Below, one piece after another: positions 19,166-27,157 of a stretch of 64,000 bases of DNA. The DNA lies in assembly GCA_015064445.1 (NCBI GenBank), contig SVSE01000001.1, forward strand, positions 1 through 64,000, in the 5' to 3' direction. A program made the translations under genes and the position numbers. The stretch's first letter is position 1. Every line of letters begins with the position of its first letter. Under the pieces are notes generated by a model, which was given only the letters and a program-made list of their open reading frames with translations, did no database searches and had not been told where the DNA came from. This DNA comes from Oscillospiraceae bacterium (GTDB taxonomy: Bacteria > Bacillota > Clostridia > Oscillospirales > CAG-272).

Positions 19166-19882
19166 ATGTTTTTCTATATCGACTGGATGTATATAATTTT
19201 GGTTTTGCCCGCGGTGATTTTCTCAATTGTAGCAAGTGCGCGTGTCAATTCCACCTTTAAAAAATATTCAAGCGTTCATAACAGGGCAGGACTTACAGGC
19301 GCAGAGGTCGCAAGGCGAATTTTGTACGAAAACGGTCTTTATGATGTCAAAATTGAGCAAACACACGGACATTTGACCGATCATTACGATCCTCGCACAA
19401 ACACCGTAAGACTATCAGAATCCACCTATAATAGCACATCAAGCTCTGCTATCGGAGTATGTGCTCACGAGGTTGGACACGCGATTCAGCACGCAAGAGG
19501 ATACATTCCCTTAAAAATACGAAACGCCATTGTTCCCGCTACAAATCTTGGCGCGAAATTATCTATTCCACTTATACTCATAGGTATACTTTTATCGACA
19601 CTGGGTGAGGCTTTTGCGTGGATTGCATACGCAGGAGTGGCTTGCTTTTCACTTTGCTTGATTTTCCAGCTTTTGACACTCCCAACCGAGTTCAACGCGA
19701 GCAGAAGGGCACTAAAATCAATAGCTGAGGGAGGTTATTTGACCTCCGAGGAAACTGTGGGCGCAAAAAGAGTATTGCGTGCAGCCGCAATGACCTATGT
19801 AGGCGCTCTTGCGGTAACCCTTGCACAGTTCTTGAGGCTTCTTTTGATTGTTGCTCGAATAGGTGGAAACCGTCGCAGATAA
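19166..19882 (+). CDS. YugP-like membrane zinc metallopeptidase (Zn_peptidase_2)
   Basis: 238 residues. N-terminal membrane helix, then the zinc motif HEVGHAIQHA (residues 101-110), and two to three further membrane helices. It matches PF04298, the YugP family of neutral zinc peptidases found across Firmicutes; physiological substrates are not established. SD GAGGTGATG lies immediately before the start. Apparently monocistronic; the next transcript starts at the rplU promoter. Confidence 0.9.
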   Translation: MFFYIDWMYIILVLPAVIFSIVASARVNSTFKKYSSVHNRAGLTGAEVARRILYENGLYDVKIEQTHGHLTDHYDPRTNTVRLSESTYNSTSSSAIGVCAHEVGHAIQHARGYIPLKIRNAIVPATNLGAKLSIPLILIGILLSTLGEAFAWIAYAGVACFSLCLIFQLLTLPTEFNASRRALKSIAEGGYLTSEETVGAKRVLRAAAMTYVGALAVTLAQFLRLLLIVARIGGNRRR

Positions 19883-19933
19883 GGCAATATTACTATATAT
19901 ATTAAAAAACTTACAAAAAAATCAAAATAACTA

Positions 19934-19962
19934 TTGACAAGCACTTTTCTTTGTGATAAAAT
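19934..19962 (+). promoter_or_regulatory. Predicted sigma-A promoter of rplU-prp-rpmA
   Basis: TTGACA, 17 bp, TAAAAT with extended -10 TGA. Confidence 0.8.
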
Positions 19963-19968
19963 TGAAGC

Positions 19969-20043
19969 GCCGCATAATGCCAAGGTCGAAAACAGCATTG
20001 CTTACCTGGCTTAGCGAGTTTTGTTGAAAGAGAGGTGCTTTTC
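19969..20043 (+). promoter_or_regulatory. L21-type ribosomal protein leader (candidate autoregulatory RNA)
   Basis: A 75-nt untranslated leader between the predicted transcription start and the rplU start. It can form a stem GCC(A)AGGT / ACCT(A-bulge)GGC closed over CGAAAACAGCATTGCTT. Its position matches the known Firmicute L21 leader, which binds L21 to regulate the operon. Agreement with the Rfam consensus was not tested. Confidence 0.55.
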
Positions 20044-20355
20044 GTGTTCGCAATTATTCAAACAGGCGGAAAGCAGTACAAAGTAAACGAAGGAGACGTA
20101 ATCTTCGTTGAAAAGCTTGGCGTAGCCGAGGGAGAAGATGTTAAGTTTGAAAATGTTCTTGCAGTATCAAACGATAACGGATTCGTAACAGGCGCTCCTT
20201 ATGTATCTGGTGCTTCCGTAACCGCAAAGGTTGTTCGTAACGGTAAGGGAAAGAAAATTTACGTTATGAAGTATAAGGCTAAGAAGAACGAGAAGAAGAA
20301 GATCGGTCATAGACAGCCATATACAAAAGTACAAATCACAAAGATTGAGGGCTAA
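20044..20355 (+). CDS. rplU: 50S ribosomal protein L21
   Basis: 103 residues. Starts at GTG 20044 to give [14 protein letters not shown], the universal L21 N-terminus, with the SD AGAGAGGTG at the right distance; the ORF-track GTG at 20035 overlaps that SD. C-terminal [11 protein letters not shown] is the L21 signature. L21 binds 23S rRNA domain VI in the large subunit. First gene of rplU-prp-rpmA. Confidence 0.97.
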   Translation: MFAIIQTGGKQYKVNEGDVIFVEKLGVAEGEDVKFENVLAVSNDNGFVTGAPYVSGASVTAKVVRNGKGKKIYVMKYKAKKNEKKKIGHRQPYTKVQITKIEG

Positions 20356-20363
20356 TTCGTAAT

Positions 20364-20732
20364 ATGACACATGTCGTATTCTACAAATCAGGTAATACCT
20401 TCTGGGGCTTTGATGTTGATGGGCATGCAGGCTTTGCCGACGCAGGTGAGGACATTGTTTGCTCTGCAATTTCATCTATGACAATGCTTGTTATAAATGC
20501 AATTGAAACAGCATACGCTTCAAATGTGGATTACACGATTGATGAAGAAACCGCAAAGGTATGCGTAAGGGTTCAAGCCTCGTTGCCAGAATATGAATCC
20601 GATGAGAAAAAGAGATATGCTATCTCTGGACTTATAATGGCATACTACTATCAGCTCAACGATATGCTCGAGGAATACTACGACTATATCGATGTTGATG
20701 TAATCGAAAAGAAATTTGATGGCAACAAATAA
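20364..20732 (+). CDS. prp: Prp, ribosomal-processing cysteine protease
   Basis: 122 residues. Catalytic His21 and Cys33 are in the family motif DGHAGFADAGEDIVCSAIS. Prp removes the N-terminal extension of L27 in Firmicutes. The gene sits between rplU and rpmA, as is typical, and the L27 encoded next carries the extension this enzyme cuts, so the pair is consistent. Confidence 0.95.
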   Translation: MTHVVFYKSGNTFWGFDVDGHAGFADAGEDIVCSAISSMTMLVINAIETAYASNVDYTIDEETAKVCVRVQASLPEYESDEKKRYAISGLIMAYYYQLNDMLEEYYDYIDVDVIEKKFDGNK

Positions 20733-20763
20733 ACGTAAAATACAGATAATGGAGGAACAATAA

Positions 20764-21042
20764 ATGTTAAGACTTGGTTTACAGTTCTTCGCACATAAAA
20801 AGGGTGTTGGTTCTACAAAGAACGGTCGTGATAGTGAGTCAAAGCGTCTTGGTGTTAAGAAGGCAGACGGTTCAAGCGTTATCGCTGGTAACATTATCGT
20901 AAGACAAAGAGGAACAAAGATCCATCCAGGTAACAATGTTGGTATTGGTACCGACGATACACTTTTTGCTTTGATCGACGGAGTTGTTAAGTTTGAGCAT
21001 CTCACAAAGGACAAGAAGTGCGTTAGCGTATATGCGAAATAA
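20764..21042 (+). CDS. rpmA: 50S ribosomal protein L27 with cleavable N-terminal extension
   Basis: 92 residues. The mature protein would begin [15 protein letters not shown] after removal of MLRLGLQFF; the site FF|AHKKG is the Prp cleavage site described for Staphylococcus aureus. The freed N-terminus reaches the peptidyl transferase centre. SD GGAGGAA precedes the ATG; a terminator follows directly. Confidence 0.97.
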   Translation: MLRLGLQFFAHKKGVGSTKNGRDSESKRLGVKKADGSSVIAGNIIVRQRGTKIHPGNNVGIGTDDTLFALIDGVVKFEHLTKDKKCVSVYAK

Positions 21043-21051
21043 TTGAGAATT

Positions 21052-21080
21052 ATCCACCGAATTGCTCGGTGGATTTTTCT
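21052..21080 (+). terminator. Terminator of rplU-prp-rpmA
   Basis: Stem ATCCACCGA / TCGGTGGAT, loop ATTGC, then TTTTT. Confidence 0.9.
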
Positions 21081-21128
21081 ATTCTTGTATTATAGATACA
21101 AAAATAAAATTTATTTTTAAAAAAACTC

Positions 21129-21157
21129 TTCACATAATATGAAAAATATGTTAGAAT
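21129..21157 (+). promoter_or_regulatory. Predicted sigma-A promoter of sufC-sufB
   Basis: TTCACA, 17 bp, TAGAAT with extended -10 TGT. Confidence 0.65.
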
Positions 21158-21203
21158 AATACGAATAAAAAGGAAACCTTTAACATTTTGAAAGGAGAGT
21201 ATT

Positions 21204-21929
21204 ATGCTTAAGCTTGAAAATATTTCCTTTGAGGTTCATACCGAAGATACTCATAAGGGAATTTTGAAAAATATAAATCTTGAAATTGATGACGGATTTG
21301 TTGCTATAACAGGACCTAACGGTGGTGGTAAATCAACTCTTGCTAAAATAATCGCAGGTATTTATCAGCCAACATCAGGCAAAATCTATTTTGATGGCGT
21401 CGATATTACCGATATGAGCATAACTGAAAGGGCAAATCTTGGAATCAGCTTTGCTTTCCAACAGCCAGTTAGATTTAAGGGACTTACAGTAAAGGACCTC
21501 ATCACTCTCGCTGCAGGTAAAAAAATTACAGTTTCTGATGCTTGCGTGTATCTTTCAGAGGTGGGCCTTTGCGCAAGAGATTATATCGATAGAGAGGTTA
21601 ATGCGTCACTTTCTGGTGGAGAGCTCAAGAGAATTGAAATCGCAATGATAAACGCAAGAGGGACAAGACTTTCTGTGTTTGATGAGCCTGAGGCAGGAAT
21701 TGACCTTTGGAGCTTCAATAATCTTATTCAGGTTTTTGAAAAGATGCACAATAAGACACAGGGCTCTATCATTATAATTTCACACCAAGAAAGAATTCTT
21801 AATATTGCCGATAAAATCGTCGTTGTAGCAAACGGAGAAATCAAGCAATATGGCGACAAAAACGACATTTTGCCAGCACTTCTCGGTAAAACTGCAACCT
21901 CATGCAAGGCACTCATGGACAATGCATAA
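21204..21929 (+). CDS. sufC: SufC-type Fe-S cluster assembly ATPase
   Basis: 241 residues. ABC ATPase with Walker A GPNGGGKST (about 38-46), signature LSGGELKRIE (about 140) and Walker B LSVFDEPEAGID. ELKRIE together with the PEAGID loop is characteristic of SufC rather than of transport ATPases. It powers the SufB-like scaffold encoded 10 bp downstream. No SufD, SufS, SufU or SufE gene is adjacent, so this is the reduced two-gene type (SMS/SufCB). Confidence 0.92.
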   Translation: MLKLENISFEVHTEDTHKGILKNINLEIDDGFVAITGPNGGGKSTLAKIIAGIYQPTSGKIYFDGVDITDMSITERANLGISFAFQQPVRFKGLTVKDLITLAAGKKITVSDACVYLSEVGLCARDYIDREVNASLSGGELKRIEIAMINARGTRLSVFDEPEAGIDLWSFNNLIQVFEKMHNKTQGSIIIISHQERILNIADKIVVVANGEIKQYGDKNDILPALLGKTATSCKALMDNA

Positions 21930-21939
21930 GGAGGGCGCT

Positions 21940-22857
21940 ATGGATAAAATACAATTAGATCTTCTGTCAAAGGTAGCCGACCTTCACAAAACTCCAGAGG
22001 GCGCTTATAATATAAGAGCAAACGGAGCACTCGGTGCAAGAAATACAACTGCAAATGTTGATATTGTGTCAAAGACCGACAAGGACGGAATTGACATTAT
22101 AATAAAGCCAAATACTAAAAATGAAAGCATTCATATTCCTGTAATCATCAGTAAAAGTGGTCTTGAGGATTTGGTATATAACGATTTCTATATAGGCGAG
22201 GGCGCTGATGTTGTGATCGTTGCAGGCTGTGGAATTCACAACTGTGGTACGGACAAGTCCCAACACGACGGAATCCATACCTTCCATGTAGGTAAGGGCG
22301 CAAAAATCAAGTATGTTGAGCGTCATTATGGCGAGGGAGATGGAAATGGCGAAAACATTATGAATCCAACCACCGTAATCGAAATCGCTGAGGACGGATA
22401 TATGGAAATGGAAACAACCCAGATTAAGGGAATTGATTCCACTAATAGAATTACAAACGCAACTCTTGCTAAGGGCGCTAAGCTTGTTGTAAAGGAAAAG
22501 CTTATGACACATGGTAAGCAGTATGCAAGAACTGATTTTACAGTAGACCTTAACGGAGAGGGCTCTGGTGCTAATATCATCTCTCGTTCTGTTGCTAAGG
22601 ACGATTCAAATCAAATATTCAAGTCTAATATCAATGGAAATAATAAATGCTCAGGTCATACTGAGTGCGATGCGATAATTATGGATAATGCCAAGGTTGT
22701 CGCAATCCCTGAAATTACTGCAAATCATATCGATGCAGAGCTCATTCACGAGGCTGCAATCGGTAAAATCGCAGGCGAGCAGTTGATTAAGCTTATGACT
22801 CTTGGACTTACCGAAAAGGAAGCCGAGGAGCAAATAGTAAGTGGATTCTTGAAATAA
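21940..22857 (+). CDS. sufB: SufB/SufD-family scaffold, short form (SmsB-like)
   Basis: 305 residues from ATG 21940 (SD AAGGAGGGC). The track start at 21850 lies within sufC. The beta-helix SufBD core has the conserved C-terminal features HTECDAIIMD and HEAAIGKIAGEQL. It is much shorter than E. coli SufB (about 495) or SufD (about 420), consistent with the minimal SufCB systems of anaerobic clostridia and archaea. It probably forms a homodimer with SufC dimers as the Fe-S scaffold. Terminator follows at once. Confidence 0.9.
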   Translation: MDKIQLDLLSKVADLHKTPEGAYNIRANGALGARNTTANVDIVSKTDKDGIDIIIKPNTKNESIHIPVIISKSGLEDLVYNDFYIGEGADVVIVAGCGIHNCGTDKSQHDGIHTFHVGKGAKIKYVERHYGEGDGNGENIMNPTTVIEIAEDGYMEMETTQIKGIDSTNRITNATLAKGAKLVVKEKLMTHGKQYARTDFTVDLNGEGSGANIISRSVAKDDSNQIFKSNINGNNKCSGHTECDAIIMDNAKVVAIPEITANHIDAELIHEAAIGKIAGEQLIKLMTLGLTEKEAEEQIVSGFLK

Positions 22858-22860
22858 TCA

Positions 22861-22893
22861 AAAGGAGATTTGCTTTTGCAAGTCTCTTTTTTT
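22861..22893 (+). terminator. Terminator of sufCB
   Basis: GAGATTTGC / GCAAGTCTC stem (one G-T pair), TTTT loop, then seven T. Confidence 0.85.
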
Positions 22894-22914
22894 GCATTTT
22901 TAATAGCTATTCTA

Positions 22915-22943
22915 TTGAAAATAGAAGCATTATATGTTAAAAT
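22915..22943 (+). promoter_or_regulatory. Predicted sigma-A promoter of the metF-metH operon
   Basis: TTGAAA, 17 bp, TAAAAT with extended -10 TGT. The leader is only about 30 nt, so no SAM or cobalamin riboswitch can be present. Confidence 0.78.
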
Positions 22944-22977
22944 ATTATATAATCGTAATTTATAAAGGAGAATATCT

Positions 22978-23844
22978 ATGAGGATAATTGACATTATAAA
23001 GGCAGATAAGCCCTCGTTGTCCTTTGAGGTCTTTCCACCAAAAACAAGTGATACCTTTGACACAATCAAGGGCGCAATTGAGGATATCGCAAGGCTTCAG
23101 CCATCTTTTATGAGCGTTACATATGGCGCAGGAGGCGGCACAAGCGAGTTTACAGTTTCGCTTTCTAAGGATATTAAGGATAACTTTGGAGTTACTCCAC
23201 TCGCACATCTTACCTGTATAAATTCCACCAAGGATGATATAAGAGCAAGGCTTGTTGCCTTGAAGGATGCTGGAATAGAAAATATTTTGGCACTAAGAGG
23301 CGATATAACCGAGCAAAATAAGGATAAAATTAAATTTGATTATAAATACGCAAGTGAGCTTGTGGACGATATAAAATCGTTCGGTGGCTTCTGTATAGGT
23401 GGCGCATGCTATCCTGACGGGCACCCCGAGGCACTCTCGCAAATCGAGGATATAAAAAATCTCAAAAACAAGGTTGATGCAGGCTGTGAATTCCTTACAA
23501 CCCAAATGTTTTTTGATAATAATGTCCTCTACAATTATATCTATAAAATAAGAGAAGCAGGAATTACCGTTCCTATTGTTGCAGGAATTATGCCTGTTAC
23601 TAATGCAAGCCAAATTAAGCGTAGCTGTGCCTTGTCAGGAACTCAGCTTCCACCTCGCTTCAAGGCGATAATTGACAGATATTCCTCAAACCCAGAGGCA
23701 ATGTGTCAGGCAGGAATTGCCTATGCAACCGAGCAAATTATAGATTTGTACGCAAACGGAATAAATGCAGTCCATGTGTACTCAATGAATAAACCCCATA
23801 TAGCAGCTAAAATCCAGCAAAACATATCGGAGATAATAAAGTGA
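22978..23844 (+). CDS. metF: Methylenetetrahydrofolate reductase
   Basis: 288 residues, the bacterial MetF length. TIM barrel with SFEVFPPK (16-23, catalytic Glu region), TYGAGGG and the HLTC strand, ALRGD, and QMFFD near 178. It reduces 5,10-methylene-THF to 5-methyl-THF for the MetH encoded two genes downstream. The stop overlaps the GTG start of the next gene (GTGA). Confidence 0.95.
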   Translation: MRIIDIIKADKPSLSFEVFPPKTSDTFDTIKGAIEDIARLQPSFMSVTYGAGGGTSEFTVSLSKDIKDNFGVTPLAHLTCINSTKDDIRARLVALKDAGIENILALRGDITEQNKDKIKFDYKYASELVDDIKSFGGFCIGGACYPDGHPEALSQIEDIKNLKNKVDAGCEFLTTQMFFDNNVLYNYIYKIREAGITVPIVAGIMPVTNASQIKRSCALSGTQLPPRFKAIIDRYSSNPEAMCQAGIAYATEQIIDLYANGINAVHVYSMNKPHIAAKIQQNISEIIK

Positions 23845-24437
23845 CCGAAATTCGCACAATGTACATGGTCAATAATCTCGACCTGAAAATCAATAGAAAA
23901 GAGGCGATGAGGTATTTAAGAATTGCCAAATCGGACTCTATAACAGACGTACTCGCAAACGAATGTATAAAGGAAATTTATCAAATCGCATCCCCAAAGG
24001 CCGTATATCTCGAATCGGAAATTGAGTTTTTGGATGATGATATGGTAAAATTTGATTTTATGACTGTAAAAAGTCATAGCCTAACCGTAAATTTAAAAAG
24101 ATGCAAAAGAGCAATAGTTTTCTCAGCAACTCTTGGTATAGAGGTTGATAGAGCTATCGAAAAATACTCAAAAATCCTTCAATCAAAGGCTGCTGTGTAT
24201 CACGCAGTAGGCTCTGCACTAATAGAAGCATTTTGTAACTATGTGGATGATGCTTTGACGGAAAATGTGAGAAAAAGCACACGCAGGTTTTCTCCTGGCT
24301 ATGGAGATTTGCCTCTTGAATGTCAAAGAGATATTTTGAAGGCTCTTGATGCAGAAAGGAAAATAGGAATAATCCTTAGCGATTCACTGCTTATGTCCCC
24401 GTCCAAGTCGGTGACCGCTATAATCGGAATAAAATAA
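23841..24437 (+). CDS. Stand-alone MetH reactivation (AdoMet-binding) domain protein
   Basis: 198 residues. It matches the C-terminal activation domain of cobalamin-dependent methionine synthase, with the AdoMet-binding signature RRFSPGYGDLPLECQ (about 146-160) and a C-terminal SKSVTAIIG segment. In E. coli this is the last domain of MetH; here it is a separate protein between metF and metH, overlapping metF by 4 bp and metH by 1 bp. It would support reductive methylation of inactive cob(II)alamin. A dedicated flavodoxin partner is not visible. Confidence 0.92.
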   Translation: MTEIRTMYMVNNLDLKINRKEAMRYLRIAKSDSITDVLANECIKEIYQIASPKAVYLESEIEFLDDDMVKFDFMTVKSHSLTVNLKRCKRAIVFSATLGIEVDRAIEKYSKILQSKAAVYHAVGSALIEAFCNYVDDALTENVRKSTRRFSPGYGDLPLECQRDILKALDAERKIGIILSDSLLMSPSKSVTAIIGIK

Positions 24438-26797
24438 TGGACGTTTTATCTAAACTCGAAAAAGGCTTTCTGTTTTTTGATGGAGGAATGGGAACTCTCT
24501 TGCAAGAGAGAGGACTTTCTATGGGAGAAAGTCCCGAGGAATGGAATATTACCCATCCTGAGCAAATAACAGCTATTCATCGTGCGTATTTTGAAGCCGG
24601 TGCAAATGTCGTAACAACAAACACCTTTGGTGCTAATCCTCTCAAAATCAAAAATGTAGAGGATATCGTTTGTCGCGCAGTTCAAAATGCTAAAAACGCA
24701 ATTTTTGACAAGGAGCAGTATGTTGCCCTTGATATAGGACCAACAGGAAAGCTTTTAAAGCCTCTTGGAGAGCTTGATTTTGAGGATGCAGTAAAATCCT
24801 TTGCCACAACCGTAAAGGCGGGCGTAAAGGCTGGTTGTGACCTTATAATCATCGAGACAATGAATGATCCTTACGAATTAAAGGCAGCAATCCTTGCTGC
24901 AAAGGAAAATTCGTCGCTTCCAATCTTTGCAACCTTCGTTCTTGATGAAAAGGGCAAAACAATGACAGGATGCGATGTGGATGCAATGGTCGCATTGCTT
25001 GAGGGGCTGGGCGTTAGCGCTCTTGGCGTAAATTGCTCGCTTGGCGCAGATAAGCTTAAAAAATTTGTTCCAAGACTCGTTGAGCGTGCATCTATTCCTG
25101 TAATAGTAAATCCGAATGCAGGTATGCCTTGCGTTTGCGAGGGAAAAACTTGCTTTGATAGCACGCCAGACCAGTTCCTTTCAAATATGCTTGAAATAGC
25201 AAATATGGGAGCACGCGTGCTCGGTGGATGCTGTGGAACAACCCCTGAATATATAAAGGGCGTTGTTGACGCATTAAAGGGCAAATCGCCTAAAAAAATA
25301 GAGAAGAAGCACCTAACAGTCGTTTCCTCATACACAAGCGCTTGCACCTTGGGAGAAAAGGTCGCTCTTATAGGAGAGAGAATAAATCCTACAGGAAAGC
25401 CAAAGCTTAAGACCGCCTTGCGTGAGAACAATATCTCGTATCTTATATCTGAGGCAATAGGTCAAGAGGAAAAGGGCGTAGATATGCTTGATGTCAATGT
25501 AGGCTTGCCTGAAATTGATGAAAAGGCAATGCTTGTTAATGCTGTCAAGGAGCTTCAAGGCGTTACATCACTCCCTTTACAGCTCGATTCCTCCGACCCT
25601 GTGGCGCTCGAGGCATCAATGCGTATTTATAACGGAAAGCCCCTTATAAACTCTGTAAACGGAAAAGAAGAGAGCATGAGTAGCATATTCCCACTTCTTA
25701 AAAAGTATGGTGGTGCGCTTATTGCCCTTACAATAGATGAAAATGGCATTCCAGCTACAGCCGAGGGAAGATGCGAAATCGCAAGGAAAATCGTTGATAG
25801 AGCCCTTGAATATGGCATTGATAAAAAGGATATAATTGTTGACCCTCTTTGCTTAACAGTAAGCTCTGATGGAACAGCTCCAAGAGTAACTCTTGATTCG
25901 ATTAGGCTTATAAAAGAGAGGCTCGGTGTGAAAACCTCGCTTGGTGTATCAAATGTTTCCTTTGGCTTGCCAAAAAGAGATTTTGTGACATCTACGTTTT
26001 TCTCACTCGCACTTCAAAATGGCTTGGATGCGGTAATTATGAATCCGTATTCTGACGAGATGATGAAGATTTATTATTCGTATAATGCTCTTATGGGCAT
26101 TGATGATGCGTGTGAAAAATATATCGCCTTTGCTTCAAACGATATCACAACTACTACCGATTCGCAAAAAATAGAGAAGAATATGACTCTGAAAGAGGCA
26201 ATTATCAAGGGACTTAAATCCGAGGCAAAAGAGCTTACAAAAGCCTTGATTATCGACACTCCCCCTCTTGAAATTGTAAATAATCATATAATTCCAGCTC
26301 TTGACACTGTTGGAGACAACTATGAAAAGGGAATATCATTCCTTCCACAGCTTTTGATGAGCGCTGAAACTGCAAATGTTGCATTTGAGGTTGTCAAGGA
26401 GCAAATCCCAAGCTCTGATGCAAAGGGCAAGGGAGGCTTTATAATAGCAACCGTAAAGGGCGATATTCACGATATAGGCAAGAATATTGTCAAGGTAATA
26501 TTGCAGAATTATGGATACAGTGTCCACGATTTGGGCAAGGATGTGTCCCCAGAGGCTATTCTTGATGAGGTTAAGAAAACAGGAATAAGACTTGTTGGAC
26601 TTTCTGCTCTTATGACAACAACAGTTCCGTCTATGGAAAAGACAATACAGCTTTTGAAGGAGTATGACTCAAATATCAAGGTCGTAGTTGGCGGAGCAGT
26701 CTTGACCGAGGAATATGCAAAAATGATAAATGCTGACAAATACGCAAAGGATGCTATGGAAACTGTTCGCTACACACAGGCTTTTTATGGCGAATAA
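24437..26797 (+). CDS. metH: Cobalamin-dependent methionine synthase lacking the activation domain
   Basis: 786 residues. Homocysteine-binding barrel (1-290) with zinc ligands Cys200, Cys265 and Cys266 (GVNCSLG, GGCCGTT); pterin-binding barrel (about 305-570, GERINPTGK); cobalamin cap; and Rossmann B12 domain with the His ligand in GDIHDIGKN (about 675). Shorter than E. coli MetH (1227 residues) because the activation domain is encoded upstream. It transfers methyl from methyl-THF to homocysteine. Confidence 0.95.
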   Translation: MDVLSKLEKGFLFFDGGMGTLLQERGLSMGESPEEWNITHPEQITAIHRAYFEAGANVVTTNTFGANPLKIKNVEDIVCRAVQNAKNAIFDKEQYVALDIGPTGKLLKPLGELDFEDAVKSFATTVKAGVKAGCDLIIIETMNDPYELKAAILAAKENSSLPIFATFVLDEKGKTMTGCDVDAMVALLEGLGVSALGVNCSLGADKLKKFVPRLVERASIPVIVNPNAGMPCVCEGKTCFDSTPDQFLSNMLEIANMGARVLGGCCGTTPEYIKGVVDALKGKSPKKIEKKHLTVVSSYTSACTLGEKVALIGERINPTGKPKLKTALRENNISYLISEAIGQEEKGVDMLDVNVGLPEIDEKAMLVNAVKELQGVTSLPLQLDSSDPVALEASMRIYNGKPLINSVNGKEESMSSIFPLLKKYGGALIALTIDENGIPATAEGRCEIARKIVDRALEYGIDKKDIIVDPLCLTVSSDGTAPRVTLDSIRLIKERLGVKTSLGVSNVSFGLPKRDFVTSTFFSLALQNGLDAVIMNPYSDEMMKIYYSYNALMGIDDACEKYIAFASNDITTTTDSQKIEKNMTLKEAIIKGLKSEAKELTKALIIDTPPLEIVNNHIIPALDTVGDNYEKGISFLPQLLMSAETANVAFEVVKEQIPSSDAKGKGGFIIATVKGDIHDIGKNIVKVILQNYGYSVHDLGKDVSPEAILDEVKKTGIRLVGLSALMTTTVPSMEKTIQLLKEYDSNIKVVVGGAVLTEEYAKMINADKYAKDAMETVRYTQAFYGE

Positions 26798-26829
26798 TTC
26801 ACACATCCCTGGTTAAAACGAGGTAAAAT

Positions 26830-27126
26830 ATGGAAAAATTCACAATATGCGTTATTTATAAGGCAAAGGAAAAGGGTGGAAGAGAGGCGTTCGTTGAGGA
26901 GCTTTCTCAAAAGGGCATCATTGATCTTATACGAGCCGAAAATGGTTGCTTGGCATATGACTATTATTTCTCGGCACAGGATGACATTACTCTCGTGCTT
27001 TTTGAGGAGTGGCAAAATAGAGATTGCCAAAGGGTTCATATGACACAGCCACATATGAAGAGCGCAATGGAAATCAAGTCAAAATATATTGATAGCGTAG
27101 AAATAAAAGAACTCACTATAAACTAA
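26830..27126 (+). CDS. Antibiotic-biosynthesis-monooxygenase (ABM) domain protein
   Basis: 98 residues, a single ferredoxin-like ABM domain with the usual ENGCLAYDYYFS and LFEEWQNRD segments. Members act as small quinol mono-oxygenases, heme-degrading enzymes or signal-molecule handlers, so the reaction is open. It is 32 bp after metH and before a terminator, so probably co-transcribed with the methionine genes, with no obvious link to them. Confidence 0.85.
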   Translation: MEKFTICVIYKAKEKGGREAFVEELSQKGIIDLIRAENGCLAYDYYFSAQDDITLVLFEEWQNRDCQRVHMTQPHMKSAMEIKSKYIDSVEIKELTIN

Positions 27127-27157
27127 AAAAACGAGGCAATCGCCTCGTTTTTTATTT
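27125..27157. terminator. Bidirectional terminator (metF operon / rarA)
   Basis: CGAGGC / GCCTCG stem with flanking A6 and T6 tracts. Confidence 0.88.

Noticed and set aside
22943-22978. Possible SAM or cobalamin riboswitch ahead of metF-metH
   Set aside because: The leader from the predicted start is only about 30 nt, too short for any known class.
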